Positions 11,473-22,684 of a stretch of 64,000 nucleotides of DNA are shown here, piece after piece (the first letter of the stretch is position 1; each line of letters opens with the position of its first letter). The DNA is taken from the NCBI GenBank assembly GCA_964058805.1, contig CAXKVV010000013.1, forward strand, positions 744,001-808,000, given 5' to 3'. The DNA comes from Schoenoplectus triqueter (taxonomy: Eukaryota; Streptophyta; Magnoliopsida; Poales; Cyperaceae). Under the pieces are notes generated by a model, which saw only the letters and a list, made by a program, of their open reading frames with translations, did not search any database and was not told the origin of the DNA. Position numbers and translations under genes: made by a program.

Positions 11473-14400
11473 TTGTGCTTGTGATTATATATATAAAGAG
11501 AGAAAGATGGTTTATGATGCTTTGCAAAGCAAAAAACCATTTTTACTTTCCATGAGATTTCATATCACGACAGCTGAAACGATCAATCTAAGTTGCTCAA
11601 TAATTTTTTTATGTTAAAATCTTGCGAGATATTAAATTTCATGAATTTTTGAGTTTTCTAGCTATTTTTAAATTATTTTAAAAAACGGCTTTGAAATAGA
11701 TCATTTTCTTATGTCAAACAAGGATGTTTCTAAAAATAATTTAAAAAATAGCTAGAAAGCTAAAAAAATAATGAAATTTAATAACTGACAAGATTTTGAT
11801 ATAAAGAAATTATAGAGCAACTTAGATTGACCATTTGAGCTATCGGGATATGAAATCTCCTGCCAAAACAAAAATAACTAGCTCTCGATGATCCTAGCTC
11901 CAAAAATATATCAAATCATCTCTAAATTTTAATTTATCGCTCTCATTAAATTCTTCATATTAAAATATGACTAAAAAATAACTCATTTTGAATGGCTCAT
12001 AATAATTAAATCAAGCGATTTTCTAGCTTCTTAAAAAATAGTAAATAACCCATATTATGCATCAATATGTCAAATCTAGCATATTAGAGGAAGATGGATG
12101 TACAGGTATAGTTTGGATGAGAACATGTTTACACTCCACAAGTATATATATAATTATCAAAATCGCACACCTTGTTGAAACCATCCAGATCAGTTGTACC
12201 CAAGGTTGTTCTGTTTTCCATCATTGTTGTATTCAACCAACTGCCAAAAAAATTCAAAACTCTATGTAAACATTCTATTTCATGTACAATGACACTTTTT
12301 TTTTCTCAATCAGTTCAATTAATATGAGTTAAATGGTTTCACAATGTTGATTCGAATTACACAAGTAATTCACTATAAGCACTAGTTCTTCTAAAGCCAA
12401 CCTATACTTAAGCTCTCATCTGATCTATTTGGTGCAGGTAGAAGGTTTGGAGAATCACACTATCTACATCATATACAATAATTTAAACTACTGATGTCGA
12501 TATTTCAAGCAATATGATAATGGGGAATCATTCCAAACAAGTAACACCAGCATCAAAATTTTCATAACAGAAATTTATAAAGGAGTCTCAAGTAGTTACC
12601 AGTAAAAATCTCCTTGACGGTCATGGAAATGAACTTTGAAATCACCCATCACCTCAGTTAGACCTGGCTCTCCAGGTAAAGCAAACACCATGATCCCCTT
12701 TTTAGGTGCACTAAACCAAAAATCCTCAGGCTAAAATATAACAAATAATAAGTTCCAGGTTTTGACTTCCAATCAAAGATAAATGAAAAACACTATGTTA
12801 CAAAAACAAAGGACATTTCAATAAAGATGCATACCATGAGATCTTTGGTCCTTGGATGTTTCTTCGTAGAGAAAAGAACCCCTGTCCAATCAAATAAATG
12901 ATAACCTATTTATACAAAAGGGAACAACGCGTAAAGTTGAAGGAGAGGGGAAATTGCTGTTGACAAGGAGATGCTAGTACCATTATGATTTGAGATAGTG
13001 ATTGAAGGCTTTATCCAGTAAGGGCATTTATGAAGATGAAAACCCCTAAGCATGCACCTGGAAAATGATGTATGATAGAATCATAAACCAATCAAATTTT
13101 ATGAAGGCAATGATAGAAATGATGATGCTCATGTAAATATTGAGCGGAATTATATTTACCGGCGGCTGGACGGGTTTTCACCATTGAAGTTGGACAAGAT
13201 GCGCTCAAAATACTTCACATATCTCTGTAAAAAAATAAAGACACAAAAATTAATATTTTTGATACAGACATTATGGGCCCTTTTTTATGATTATGAGAAA
13301 GTGATTTAGTTGACAAAAAGACGCTAACAATCTGACTAGGTAGAACAAGCCCTTTTCCATCGAAACACCTTTTCTGATTGTAGTATTCCATTGCCTCCTC
13401 AGCAGTAGGGAAGAACTACATACACAAATTACATTATGTTACATCTGCAATCAATACAAAGATCACTTCCTGTGGTATCTATGCAATATTATTTACCGAT
13501 ATACCCTTCTTAATCTATAACCCTGTCACCATTCCCTGAAAAGATATACCATAACTCATGGTTTGCAAACTCGGCCAAGTCGAAACGCAATCACTAATCA
13601 CCGAGCTGATTAACTCCCGAGTTACGCGGCTGGACGATTTTTGTGAAGAAACTCAGAGTCAGATCTAAATTGTCAAATCGGCCCGAGTTTTATAAAAAAA
13701 TCAGTGAATCGCTGCAAATCGGCCGATTTTGACCAACATGAGGTTTAGTAGGGTTTCAGATTTTGAAATTCGAAGAAAGAGGGAGAGGCATGAAGAGGCA
13801 TCGACGGAGATAGCCAAACAAAAAAACGACTCTGACTTATGGACCCAGATTAAATGAAATCTCACTTAAGAAATGGGCCCCGCCGCTCCATTTGCCTTTT
13901 TGATTTATGACCTGACACTCTTTTCTCCAGTGACCAAAAAATTGCTGGGTTCATCTCATTACTAACCGTCTCATTAAAAAGTCTCTGTTTCTTCAAACTG
14001 GAGATAATATGAACTTATTTCTGACAAATTAATCAGAGGAAGACATATACATAAAACACTCAATCAAAGCATTGTGCAGACGGCGACACCAAGATCTTTT
14101 AATATTTTATATTATATTTATTGCACCATAACATCTGTTCACTTATAAAGCTTTGTTTTCTTTTTAAGGATATCCTTTCTTTTTATGTTAGTTAAAAAAT
14201 TGTAATCAAATTTAATTTTGTAGACTATGGATCTATTTTATATTAATTCATATATTATTATTTAGTAGTTAATTATCTTTAATCTGTCATATAAATTTAC
14301 AAATTATGTATGCATCCTATTTTCAATTCATAAAATAACTAATTCCACCATTATTTTTTTCATTTCTTTGTTCATTAAAATGTATTTTGATTTTTTTTTT

Positions 14401-17400
14401 TGCTTCCCTATCTGTTTAGTTTGAATGTTTATATTAGATTAAATTAGTGGACTATTTGAGTGTAATGTGTTGTTCTGACATCATTTTGTGATTAAATATT
14501 TTTTTATATTTTTTTCTGTTTTTTTTAATGGAAAATAAGCTTTTTCTGAAAAAAATCTGAGTTTCCGATCCGATTCGGCCGATTCCGTCCAATTTTTCTG
14601 ATTCCGAGTCCATGATGAACTTACCAATTCCGAATCTGATTTTGCGAACCTTGCCAGAACTATCCAGCAATCTTTCCAGTTATTTCTTCACAAATGAAGA
14701 AGTCTATAGACAAGGGTCTAAGAAGAGCAAATAATGTAAAATTATCGAATACTGCACAAACTAATTATTCAAAATTTCTTGCATACTAGGAAAAACCATA
14801 GAAGTTTCGTGCCCATGATCAAGCATCAAATAAGAAAGACCCTTACAAAAAGGGAAAATATCTCATGTGCCTGGAAAACAAGGGAAGCATCCCAAATGCC
14901 AGTCATTTCCTTGGAACTTGTTCTTTGGATGTGTATTAATAGAAGTATAATTTTATGTAAATTTTTGGGACATTTTGAATTTTGTAAATTCTTATTACTA
15001 TATAGAAGATAAATTGCAGGAGCGTAAATAGAATTCTTCCAATTAATATAGCCTAAACAGTGAATAGGAACATGGTAAACATTACTTAAATTTACCTTCA
15101 AGTAGAGAAGAAGACTAGAGATCATGAGACCTGTCCGTGCCATTCCAGCTTTGCAGTGAACAACAACAACATTTTCAATATCCACTTTCAGCCATGAGTA
15201 GGCACTATGGCAGAATGATATAATAAGCTGGATTGGGGGGCAATTATGGTCATCAAATGGAAAACATGCTACCTGAGAAATAGAAAAATAAATAAAGTAA
15301 ACATGGTCATTACACTTAAGATGACAAGATGCTACATTTTACAATTGAAGGGCAATTATTATTATTAAAATTTCAAAAGAGCATTTCCAGTATTTTGAAA
15401 AGAGCATATAATGTTTGACTGATAAGATGATACATTTAAGAATGACAACACCAATCATTTAAAGTCATAACTAAAAGATGATTGCAAAGTTTGTTCCTCA
15501 GGATAAACTTCTATAAAAAGATTCTTTGAGTAATATTCTGCAAGTACAGTTTTCACAAAAGACCTAACTGAGAAGATCAATGATATATTGCTTCAACATG
15601 GTTTACTTTTTTTTTGTTATTCTTGAATCATTTGTTGTATAATAGGCCCTATAGAGGCTATATGATAATTACCTGCAGTGACAATTTTCTAGATTTTTTT
15701 AACAATATTAGCTATCTGTAAGAACACTTAAAGTAATTGCTTTTTTACAAAGCAGCAATTTGGAAATGAAGAACTTCATTGCAAAGCACTTAAAAATAAC
15801 ATGATACATAACAACAACAACAACAAAGCCTTTAATCCCAAATAAATTGGGGTAGGTTAGAATTAAAACCCAATCTGAAAACATAAGATTAGAGATCTCA
15901 AATAACATGATACATAATAATAGAAAAATAAAGTACATCTTATAGCTCACCTTTCCCTCCAAGAGAGAGGCATCATAAAGTCGTTCAGAGCAAAGATTAT
16001 AGACCTTATACTTGCCCTAAAAAAAAGTAAAGAGAAGTATGATATCGTGAAATATCAAGATTATGTCATCACCTAATGGAAAATTTATTATTAGTCGAAG
16101 CTTGACTAGACAAAAAAAAAGGTGGGGATCACTTGACAAGGGGTTATTTCGACAATCTTAACGATGAACTCTTAAATAAATATCAAAAAAAATCTTAAAA
16201 ATAGAAAAAAATTTATAGATATATTATTTTACTTATAAATTGATACTCATTCAAATTTCATGCAATTTCATTATCGTTTGATACTCTTCTCAAAAACAAT
16301 CAAAATTTTATACAATTTGCAATGGTTACAATTTAACGGTCTTTGATGGAGTATCAAACGATAATGAAATGCATAAAACTTGAACGACTATCAATCTATA
16401 AGTAAACTAACATATCTATAAACTTTTTTTCTAATTTTTAAGATTTTTTTATATTTATTTTAAGAGTCCATTGTCAAGATTGTCAAAATAACCCATTGTC
16501 AAATGATCCCCACCCATAAAAAAATACCCACTCAATATAACAATGTACAGAAAATAGCCAAGCTTAATGAGTAGTAAGGAGAAGCAAGGCCATGATGGGT
16601 TTTAAACAAAATAAATTAACTAATAAAAGATGAAAATGTCTCCAACAGGTCATTGATAGCAATTACACTACACATCAATCATATAATAATGGTATTCTAA
16701 TCTATATCAAATTTGTCGCCTTCCAACTTCTATTTTCTTTTCTAATGACAATGTTTTTGACTCTTCAACTTATCACTCTCAAAGCTACTTGAAAACCTAT
16801 TGTAATAAAAGAGGTACTGAGATTAAACAATATTCTATTTATAAAGTGGCAGGTTATTTCAAAAGCATATTCAAGGATCCTCTTAGACAATGTACAAAAG
16901 GGTACATCATCAGATATCATATTTTAGATCCTTTCAAGAATCAAGTATAAACAATAGTATTAGCCAAGGAGGGGGCTCAAAAATTAACAGCTCTCAATTT
17001 CTTTACGCGAAAACATGGAAATTGTCAGCTCTAAATGAGAACTAGATTAAACTCAAGGTTCACAAAGTAGATAACTACTGTCATGATTTTTTTATTGTAT
17101 ATGGAGACATACGAGTTTTTGCAATGCACAACATATCTGAAATTTCATCATTAAGTTTTATTTTACTTTTGGAATTTTTATTTCATGCAAAACATATTTC
17201 AACATCTTTCATTTGTAAACAAGTCATGACCAAAGGAAGAATTAAAACTATAAGCGTTGAAGTAGGGTGCAGCACCTGCCTTACCCTACAAGGTGTCTCA
17301 CCCTTGACAATCATTAAGAATATGAGCAAAATGTGCAAAATGTTAGCTTTTGCATTGTCCCATACCAGTACCGCTACTTTTAAATGGCTCCAAGGAAATT

Positions 17401-18672
17401 CAATAGACACAACAAAGGGTGAAAGGTTCATTGCCAATCCAGCAAAAAACATCAGAATATATGGAAATGTATCCATAAAATTTAACAGAAATACCTTGTG
17501 GTGTGTCTCAAAGAACTTTATTACTTCTTCCATGTGATTGCGGTAAAAACCCTGCATTATTCACATACTTTTTTAATTATACACTAAAATCAAAAAATAG
17601 CTCAAGTAATCCAATAAGAAGTTTCTTTTTAGTTCTTCATACCTCAACATATCCAAAAAACCCTGAGCTCATATCACCAGCAGGGAAACCCATTGCTATA
17701 ATATTTTCAGTTATATAAGTCATATCAAGATCGAAACCTCCTTCCTGCCATACAAATACAAATAACCCATTGTTTAAGAAAATCTTAAATTTTAACTTGA
17801 TATACATAATCCTTTTCAGTCGACATTTTGATTTTTGTTCTGGATTCAGTTTTATTAGATTTTGTCAAAGAACTTTGACTCAAAGTCGTCGGGCTCAAAT
17901 CAGGTTGTAGACATTGCTTTACAGATGAAGAATATTAAAAGCAATATCTTGAAATGGTAGCCATCCAGGGCAAACCTAGCTCCATACATCCCTCATTCCA
18001 ACAACAATTCCTTGTTCTATTGTCATTTAGGTCAAGCTGCAACCTTTACCCAGGAAAGCATCCTAGATTCAGATACCATACTAAAAGTACTGACTGGCCT
18101 TCAATGGTGCCGAATTAGCTGCAGACCACAAATAGTGGCAGTACCAGCTTACAGTCAACAAATGGTGGCAGTACTGCTCTAATGGAAAGAATCAACAATT
18201 TGGGTTCAAATTCAAGCAAGACCTCAATGGTACAAGAAGGAAAACAAAAATCACAAGTAACCTGGTATCTCCTTTTGTTTTGAGAGACCATATGTCGTGC
18301 TTTAACCTGTACTGCTTTCACTGCATTCTTGGATGTGTCGACTATACCCTTTGTCAGAGTACCTAAAACACCTCCATTTGGTGCACCGGAGCTTGTTCCT
18401 TCAGCAGTGGACTCCTCGGTTTGTGCCCCTTTTGGAGAGAGGCGGAGACTGAGACTGCTGGTCAAACGAGAAAAGGTTGACTTTCCAGTTGGTGAATCCT
18501 GTGGGCCCGTGGCTGATGGCTGGGGGATCTTGAGATTCCTTGCCCATGAGAATATACCAGGAGTTTCCTCTTGGGTTCTAGAAGATTCTTCTAGCTTCTT
18601 GGGACGGTGAATTTTAGGTGAGGTTGCTGGTGGTTCAGTTTGTTGTTTTACTTCCTGTTGGGTGTTCTCCAT
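7368..18672 (-). CDS. PTEN2: PTEN2-type phosphatase (dual phosphoinositide 3-/protein phosphatase), 12 coding exons
   Basis: Exons, in order of translation: 18672-18262, 17744-17643, 17551-17495, 16016-15951, 15272-15096, 13415-13329, 13224-13160, 13057-12981, 12881-12835, 12730-12600, 12240-12171, 7883-7368. All have GT..AG borders, the phases agree, and they join to 601 codons plus TGA. Plant PTEN2 proteins have nearly this length. Residues 1-137 are a Ser/Pro-rich plant-specific head ending VKARHMVSQNKRRYQ. The phosphatase domain follows, with FPFDDHNCPP at about 216-225 and the catalytic P-loop HCKAGMARTG at 251-260 (Cys252, Arg258). A C2-like domain covers about 325-440 (DFWFSAPKKG, MVFALPGEPGLTE, WLNTTMMENR). 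The acidic tail contains DDVFSDNESED and ends FSFGDEEDYESE. The family removes the 3-phosphate of phosphoinositides. The ATG at 18670-18672 opens a typical PTEN2 head. All exons look intact; the long introns hold many transposons. Confidence 0.93.
8889..9745. mobile_element. Fold-back MITE, interrupted by a hAT insertion
   Basis: Left arm: CTAACTATGGTATTTTGC..., continuing after the insertion with GCTCTATTTTTAATTTTAAG. The right arm is its inverse (CTTAAAATTAATAATAGAGC ... GTGCTTTGCAAAGCACCATA). The right end holds a perfect 16-bp palindrome GTGCTTTGCAAAGCAC at 9718-9733. The left arm also has an extra short repeat of the TTTTGCAAARCACAGAKGCG block around 9380-9410. (TA)n and (GA)n tracts lie on both sides. 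Confidence 0.75.
8930..9371. mobile_element. hAT MITE (CAGGGGCGGA family), copy 1, nested in another MITE
   Basis: It starts CAGGGGCGGATGCTGG and ends GTCTACCCCTG. It is flanked by perfect 8-bp duplications GTTGTGTG (8922-8929 and 9372-9379). The interior is AT-rich without coding capacity and matches the copies at 50220-50662 and 52815-53251. Confidence 0.92.
9759..10143. mobile_element. Fold-back MITE family A, full copy
   Basis: A palindrome of about 385 bp. The left arm is GAGTAAAGATACCGTGAGCT...; the right arm ends ...AGCTCACGATATCTTTACTC. Shared internal blocks are TATATCAAATCATCTC, TGAAAATC and AAACACTTCAAATTTTT-like stretches. The right arm holds a perfect 16-bp palindrome GTGAGCTTAAGCTCAC (10115-10130). 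Other members: 33608-35575 (interrupted), 36052-36232 (half) and 37577-38000. Confidence 0.8.
10157..10549. mobile_element. Fold-back MITE (GATCACTTGA family), copy 1
   Basis: The left arm GATCACTTGAGAATGGTTAT pairs with the right arm ending CATTGTCAAGTGATCTTC. Inner arms ATCGTTTGATAGTCTATC / GGTGTATCAAACGATAATAA also pair. Same family as 16110-16515; fragments also at 4.95-5.4 and 53.8-54.05 kb. Confidence 0.78.
10567..10932. mobile_element. Fold-back MITE family B
   Basis: The left arm TGGGCTATGGTGCTATGCAT pairs with the right arm ending CCATAGCATCATTGCTCAAC. The inner arms pair over more than 100 bp (CAAATGGTCGATCCAACCGT / ACGGTTGGATCGATCATTTG). The left end contains the perfect palindrome GTGCTATGCATAGCAC (10577-10592). 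Partial relatives lie at 38015-38055 and 39060-39260. Confidence 0.78.
10945..11430. repeat. Chimeric MITE remnants
   Basis: The first 50 bases (TTGTGAAAACATTTGCATTT, CAGCCGATATGCAAA) match one arm of the 37343-37520 element. The next part (ATTTATGG..TTAAATTCTTCATATGAAAA) resembles family A. The end (CTTCGCGAAGTATCGTAAGG) resembles a third family. A (TA)n run follows at about 11441-11470. No intact termini. Confidence 0.5.
11512..11900. mobile_element. Fold-back MITE, palindromic over about 390 bp
   Basis: The left arm (GAGATTTCATATCACGACAG ... GATCAATCTAAGTTGCTC) pairs with the right arm (GAGCAACTTAGATTGACCAT ... CGGGATATGAAATCTC). The left end has the 14-bp palindrome TGCTTTGCAAAGCA (11518-11531). 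No coding capacity. Confidence 0.72.
11901..12050. repeat. Family A/B MITE fragment
   Basis: TATATCAAATCATCTCTAAA matches the family A left arm. ATGGCTCATAATAATTAAAT and GATTTTCTAGCTTCTTAAAA resemble the centre of family B. It is a truncated chimera next to PTEN2 exon 11. Confidence 0.45.
13557..14653. mobile_element. Non-autonomous hAT element (1.1 kb) in PTEN2 intron 5
   Basis: It runs from CATGGTTTGCAAACTCGGCC to CTGATTTTGCGAACCTTG, imperfect inverted ends (consensus CAAGGTTYGCAAA). The flanks CCATAACT (13549-13556) and CCAGAACT (14654-14661) agree at 7 of 8 positions, as expected for an aged hAT target duplication. Both subterminal regions are rich in the motif ATCGGCC/GATTCGGCCGA. No transposase frame is visible. 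It lies between PTEN2 exons 6 and 5. Confidence 0.78.
15812..15900. repeat. Possible SINE-like fragment with (ACA)n tract
   Basis: An ACAACAACAACAACAAAGCC tract followed by TTTAATCCCAAATAAATTGGGGTAGG-like sequence resembles a short dispersed repeat seen in many plant introns. It lies in PTEN2 intron 4. No tRNA-like head was found, so the class is uncertain. Confidence 0.35.
16110..16515. mobile_element. Fold-back MITE (GATCACTTGA family), copy 2
   Basis: The left arm GTGGGGATCACTTGACAAGG pairs with the right arm CCATTGTCAAATGATCCCCA. The inner arms TTCATTATCGTTTGATACTC / GAGTATCAAACGATAATGAA pair almost perfectly. It lies in PTEN2 intron 3. Related to 10157-10549. Confidence 0.8.
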
Positions 18673-19300
18673 GATAGATATGTAGGTTTAATCTGTTAAT
18701 AAAATTTCGTAGAGAATTATTATTAAAAAATGGGAGCATTAACCTGGAGTCAACAATAAAAATTAATCGTCAACTGTAAAAGGTATATATATTTAGTGTA
18801 CAAACACCAAAACTCAGTTTTCTACTATATAGTACAGGACTAACACGAGGGTATGAGTTGATGCAAATCAAGTTAAATCAACGGAAGAAGCTCAAACGAA
18901 GCATGTTGCACCATCCATTGCTCTGATCAGAGACGGGAGCAACTAGTTCTTGTTAGTTAAGGTCCCCAATTGTAAATTAGAACCTTCTACCATAATCAAG
19001 ACATAGTCAGTTGATGCTACCGTAGGTTGGAAAATCAATTGTGATCTGGAGATCCGATTATTGCGCGATTTCCCAAACCGAGTGGTGCGTTTTGGTTTTG
19101 GAGGAAAGAAAGCTTGATTCGGACGGGACTCACCTTATGTCCAAGTGGCGCCTATGCTTCCTTCCTTCCGTCTGGTTTTACTCACTGATTCCTCAGATTT
19201 GATTTGATTTTCATTTAGCGATTCATGATCGGACGAGAGATTTGGGATGGCATGAACTAGTTTCGCTGATAAGGGGAAGAAGATTGGTCCCTCTATCGGG
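18673..19300 (-). promoter_or_regulatory. PTEN2 upstream region (leader and promoter presumed)
   Basis: Sequence just upstream of the PTEN2 start codon, less AT-rich than its surroundings around 18.9-19.3 kb. A TACTATATAGTA stretch at about 18821-18832 could act as a TATA element on either strand. The placement is inference from position; no start site can be read. Confidence 0.35.
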
Positions 19301-19646
19301 TCAGATGACTCAGATCCGATAAGTACAAACAGGGTGCGGGGAGGAAAAGGACCACTTTATCCGTGCCGTTGATTTGCAGTTTGTTGGCCCAGTTATTACT
19401 TCCTTTGTTTAGTTTTGTAGGTTTGTAGGAATACGATTTTTTAACTATAAGTGTAAACTGTGATTGTGAAGTATCAGATCTTGTAGGATCTCGCAAAGAG
19501 AACTTACTTTTACTACATATCATTATGATATTGAATAAATAAGCATTTTTATTGTTAATAACGTACATTCACACTTTCTACTTAATTTATTATTTTTTAT
19601 ATTATATTATATTACACTATTTGTCTAACATGCTTCTATTTATATT

Positions 19647-19905
19647 TCGACCCAAAATATTAATGAGTCAAATTTTAATTTTTCATACTTGAAATTTCAA
19701 TTTAAGTAATTGAACAAAAATTTTATATCATAATCTTGTAGAATATTAAATTTTTTATCATGTTTAGAATTATTTTAGTATACTTAATGATTTTTAAAAA
19801 ATGACCCATTTTTTAACATATAAATTTTAGTAATTTTCTATTATTTCAAGGCTATCTTTTAAAAATCATTAAGTATGGTAAAATAATTCCAAACATAATA
19901 GAACC
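19647..19905. repeat. Degenerate fold-back MITE, family D relative
   Basis: TACTTAATGATTTTTAAAAA (about 19780) pairs with TTTTAAAAATCATTAAGTAT (about 19860), and the TATCATGTTTAGAATTATTT / AAATAATTCCAAACATAATA blocks pair too. The same blocks occur in the element at 36236-36603. The left terminus is present but decayed. Confidence 0.5.
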
Positions 19906-20245
19906 GAGTCGAGCTGAGTAAGATCAAGCTTAAAATCAGTTCATTAATTTAACGAGCTAAAAATAATGATTTGAGATTGACTCGTTAATCTTTTTTTTTG
20001 CTGTTTGTTTTATAATACAACGATTATATAATAAATAATAACTAACATATTACTTATGAATTCTTGTAATTATATATTATAATATTTTTGTAAAATATCA
20101 CCATACGGTTTACATGATTTAAAGGATAAAATTATGATTTTTTTTTACCTTAAGATCAAGGATGATTCACTTGGATGTTTCAAAAGTTTTAAAAATGATG
20201 TTGTGTTAGTTGACTCATTGTAGGAATCTTTACAGCTACAAGTAG

Positions 20246-20450
20246 GGATGTTAATGGGTCGGGTTTAAATCGGATCATTATTAGTTTATTTTATTTTATC
20301 ATATCAGATCCGATTCATTTAAAATCGGATTAATATTTTTCTTAACTAGAATATAAGTGAGACAAAAAAATATCAGATAAATATTCACTTGGATCAATAT
20401 TTTATCAAATCAGATACTATTAATTGCTATTAGCGTATTCAATTTTGGTA
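20246..20450. mobile_element. hAT-like fragment (one end)
   Basis: It begins TAGGGATGTTAATGGGTCGG, like the left end of the 51590-51989 element, followed by repeated ATCGGATCATTA / CAGATCCGATTCATTTA. No matching right end or target duplication found. Confidence 0.4.
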
Positions 20451-20722
20451 TCATTTCTTCCCGGCAAAAAAAATCATCAAAATATATAAATATTTTTAAT
20501 GATGTCTTTTATTAGTTTATATTATAATATATATTCTTGATCTTTAATGAAATATATTAAACACAAAGACTTCTGGAGTTAGTCCATTCGAGTTTGGTGT
20601 CATTTGTTGATCTATTTTAATAAATAAAATTATTAAAATACATTAAATTATTTTGAATAATATCATTTATTGGTTTATATGAAAATGAGGCTATAATCAC
20701 TCTGAGTTCAACGTTTTTTGAC

Positions 20723-20790
20723 ATGAGATACCACTACTAGAAAAAATGCTTCTAGTAGCGGTTAAAATGAGCTTTGTGGCGGTCGAGCTT
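20723..20790 (+). mobile_element. Solitary CACTA-type terminus
   Basis: CACTACTAGAAAAAATGCTT followed by CTAGTAGCGGTTAAAATGAG is a typical CACTA left end with its first subterminal repeats (TAGCGGT). I found no matching ...TAGTAGTG right end downstream, so the element is probably deleted. Confidence 0.5.
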
Positions 20791-22020
20791 TGGCCTTTGG
20801 GTAAAGTTTATTTAGGCCTATATCATGATGAAATCATTTAGTGATGTAATGTAATGTAATCTAAGTGGGTCTCTGTGGTAGGAGTCTTCTAAGATTAGGT
20901 TTGTGGAAATAGTATGTGATCCCTGCTTGTCCACGAGGTGGATAGATGTAACTTGATGTTTTATCTTTTATATTATAAGTTGGCAGCAACTGTCAACCTT
21001 TTCAAAAAAAAGAATAAACATATATATATGTTGTTGTGTGAGAGAGAAGCTAATTCAGAATCGAGAGAGAAAAGGAGATTCTAAAAAGGGATAGAATGAA
21101 AAAAGAAGAGAAAAGGGCCGGAGTTTATGCTTTTAACGTTCAATCACCTTTTTTTCATCTCTTATCATCCTTTTTAAATTTTAATTTTAACTCACGAGTA
21201 AGACTAACCCTCACTCATCAGTCTCTTTTTTCACCTCTTATCGTCTCATCTCTTATCATCTTTTTTTCACTCCAAACTCTCTTTCCCTTTCTCCCTTTAA
21301 CCTTCTCTATCCAACTCGGAATCACATTCTTAAATGTAATTTAAAATCTCTTACCTGTTGATGTAACTAGTTTAGCAAAGGATGGTTGAGATATGAAGAT
21401 TTAAAGAAAGGTAGGGATATACCAGAAACTTGATTTAGTGAACGGTTGAGATTCACTAAAATGCAATTTGTAGCGCAATAGAGGAGAAATATTTAAGTAA
21501 CTTGAGATGTTCATAAATATAAGGAGAAATATTATCTTTGTGATTTGATCAAAAACTGATTCTAAATATTTTTTTGGAATTAGTTGTCACTGTTTGCTTT
21601 TAATTGATATCTACAATTCAAGCAGTCGTACCGATTTTCAATCAATCCCAATCTTAATTAGATTAACGCCAAGTTAAATGCCCGGAACTTTGGTTACCAC
21701 GTTTATCATATTTATTCTTCCATTTTTTTATTTTTTATTTACCAACTCTTTAAACATCATATTTATCCAGAAAGATCACTATTTATACTCAGATCAAAAT
21801 AAACTCCATTGAAAATTCAATAGAGTTGATTCCAATAGAAATAATTTAGAATTATTTTTTGTAATCAAAATGAATAATAGACAGATAAGAATTTAATGTT
21901 ATGAATTTTCTGAAAATTCTTCATCTTCTCTCTATTTATCAACTATATCATTGTTCTAGGGTTTTCAATTTATGTACAAGATTGATTCAAACAAAACAAG
22001 AGAAGTTATAAATGGAGTAT
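20791..22020. other. Intergenic sequence, no supportable gene
   Basis: The 82-codon frame at 21096-21344 is Ser/Phe/Leu-rich pyrimidine sequence with no recognisable domain. Nothing else is seen. Confidence 0.35.
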
Positions 22021-22031
22021 GAATCACAAAA

Positions 22032-22349
22032 ATGAAGAAAAGAAGAAAAATAAACTGTCAGAAGGAAATTGAGTATGTAATCTCCACTTGCATATCGGAA
22101 GAAATAGCGGAGGAACACGCTGAAGGAGGAGGAGGAGAAAGGTTGCTTGGTTTGTTCACAGCTTATCTGAAGAAATTGTATCGAATACCACCATTTTTGG
22201 ATGGATTTCCGAACACGATTTGGACCCTTCAACTCCCTTCGATTCCAAATCGCGCTGTCTTTCCTGTCTGTTTTGATCACGAGAAAAACTCCATTTCCGG
22301 TTCCAAATTGCGTTTGGTGAGGACGACTTCGTTCTGGTCAAAGGTTTAG
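22032..22349. other. Orphan moderate-GC segment, possible gene relic
   Basis: This block has a more gene-like composition than its surroundings and an open frame of 105 codons on the plus strand starting MKKRRKINCQ. Overlapping minus-strand frames of 97 and 61 codons exist too. No motif is recognised and coding strand cannot be decided. It may be an old exon or a gene leader. Confidence 0.25.
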
Positions 22350-22439
22350 TATTTACTGTACTGAGATCTTTGTTATGCTCTGGTTAGGTTATTAACGTTA
22401 TAATTAAACAAACTTTTGCTTGGGGGGGCATAATTTTAT

Positions 22440-22680
22440 GTTGTCAAAAACTTTTACTTGGATCTTTTTCGAAGAAATCGGGTCGAATTAAGATTAAGTC
22501 AGGTCAGATCAATTTATATATTATTTTTTTCAGATCTAGATTGATTTTGATTAAATTATAGGTTATTTGATCTCGAATTGAATCTGAATAGGTCAAATTT
22601 AAATCGAATTAGATCAGTTTGGATTCAAATTCTAATAGATTTCTCAGTTTTGTTTGATTTTGCCACTCCTAAAAAGTTAT
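22440..22680. repeat. Decayed hAT-like fragment
   Basis: GGGTCGAATTAAGATTAAGT, GGTCAGATCAATTTA and GAATTAGATCAGTTTGGATT resemble the (GGGTC/GATC)-rich subterminal sequence of the small hAT elements. It ends near TTTTGCCACTCCTA. No target duplication found. Confidence 0.35.
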
Positions 22681-22684
22681 ATGA

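Larger units (their letters stand above)
7884..12170 (-). other. PTEN2 intron 11 (4.3 kb), filled with fold-back MITEs
   Basis: This is the largest intron of the gene, between KRKLPSPGFE (exon 12) and the exon ending DGFNK. The donor is at 12170-12169, and the acceptor CAG ends at 7884. From about 8889 to 12050 it consists almost wholly of end-to-end palindromic elements, annotated separately. The 7.9-8.88 kb part shows no repeat that I recognise. Confidence 0.85.

Noticed and set aside
13557..14653. Coding capacity in the 1.1 kb hAT element
   Set aside because: The 72-codon minus-strand frame at 14452-14670 crosses the element border and has no transposase motif.
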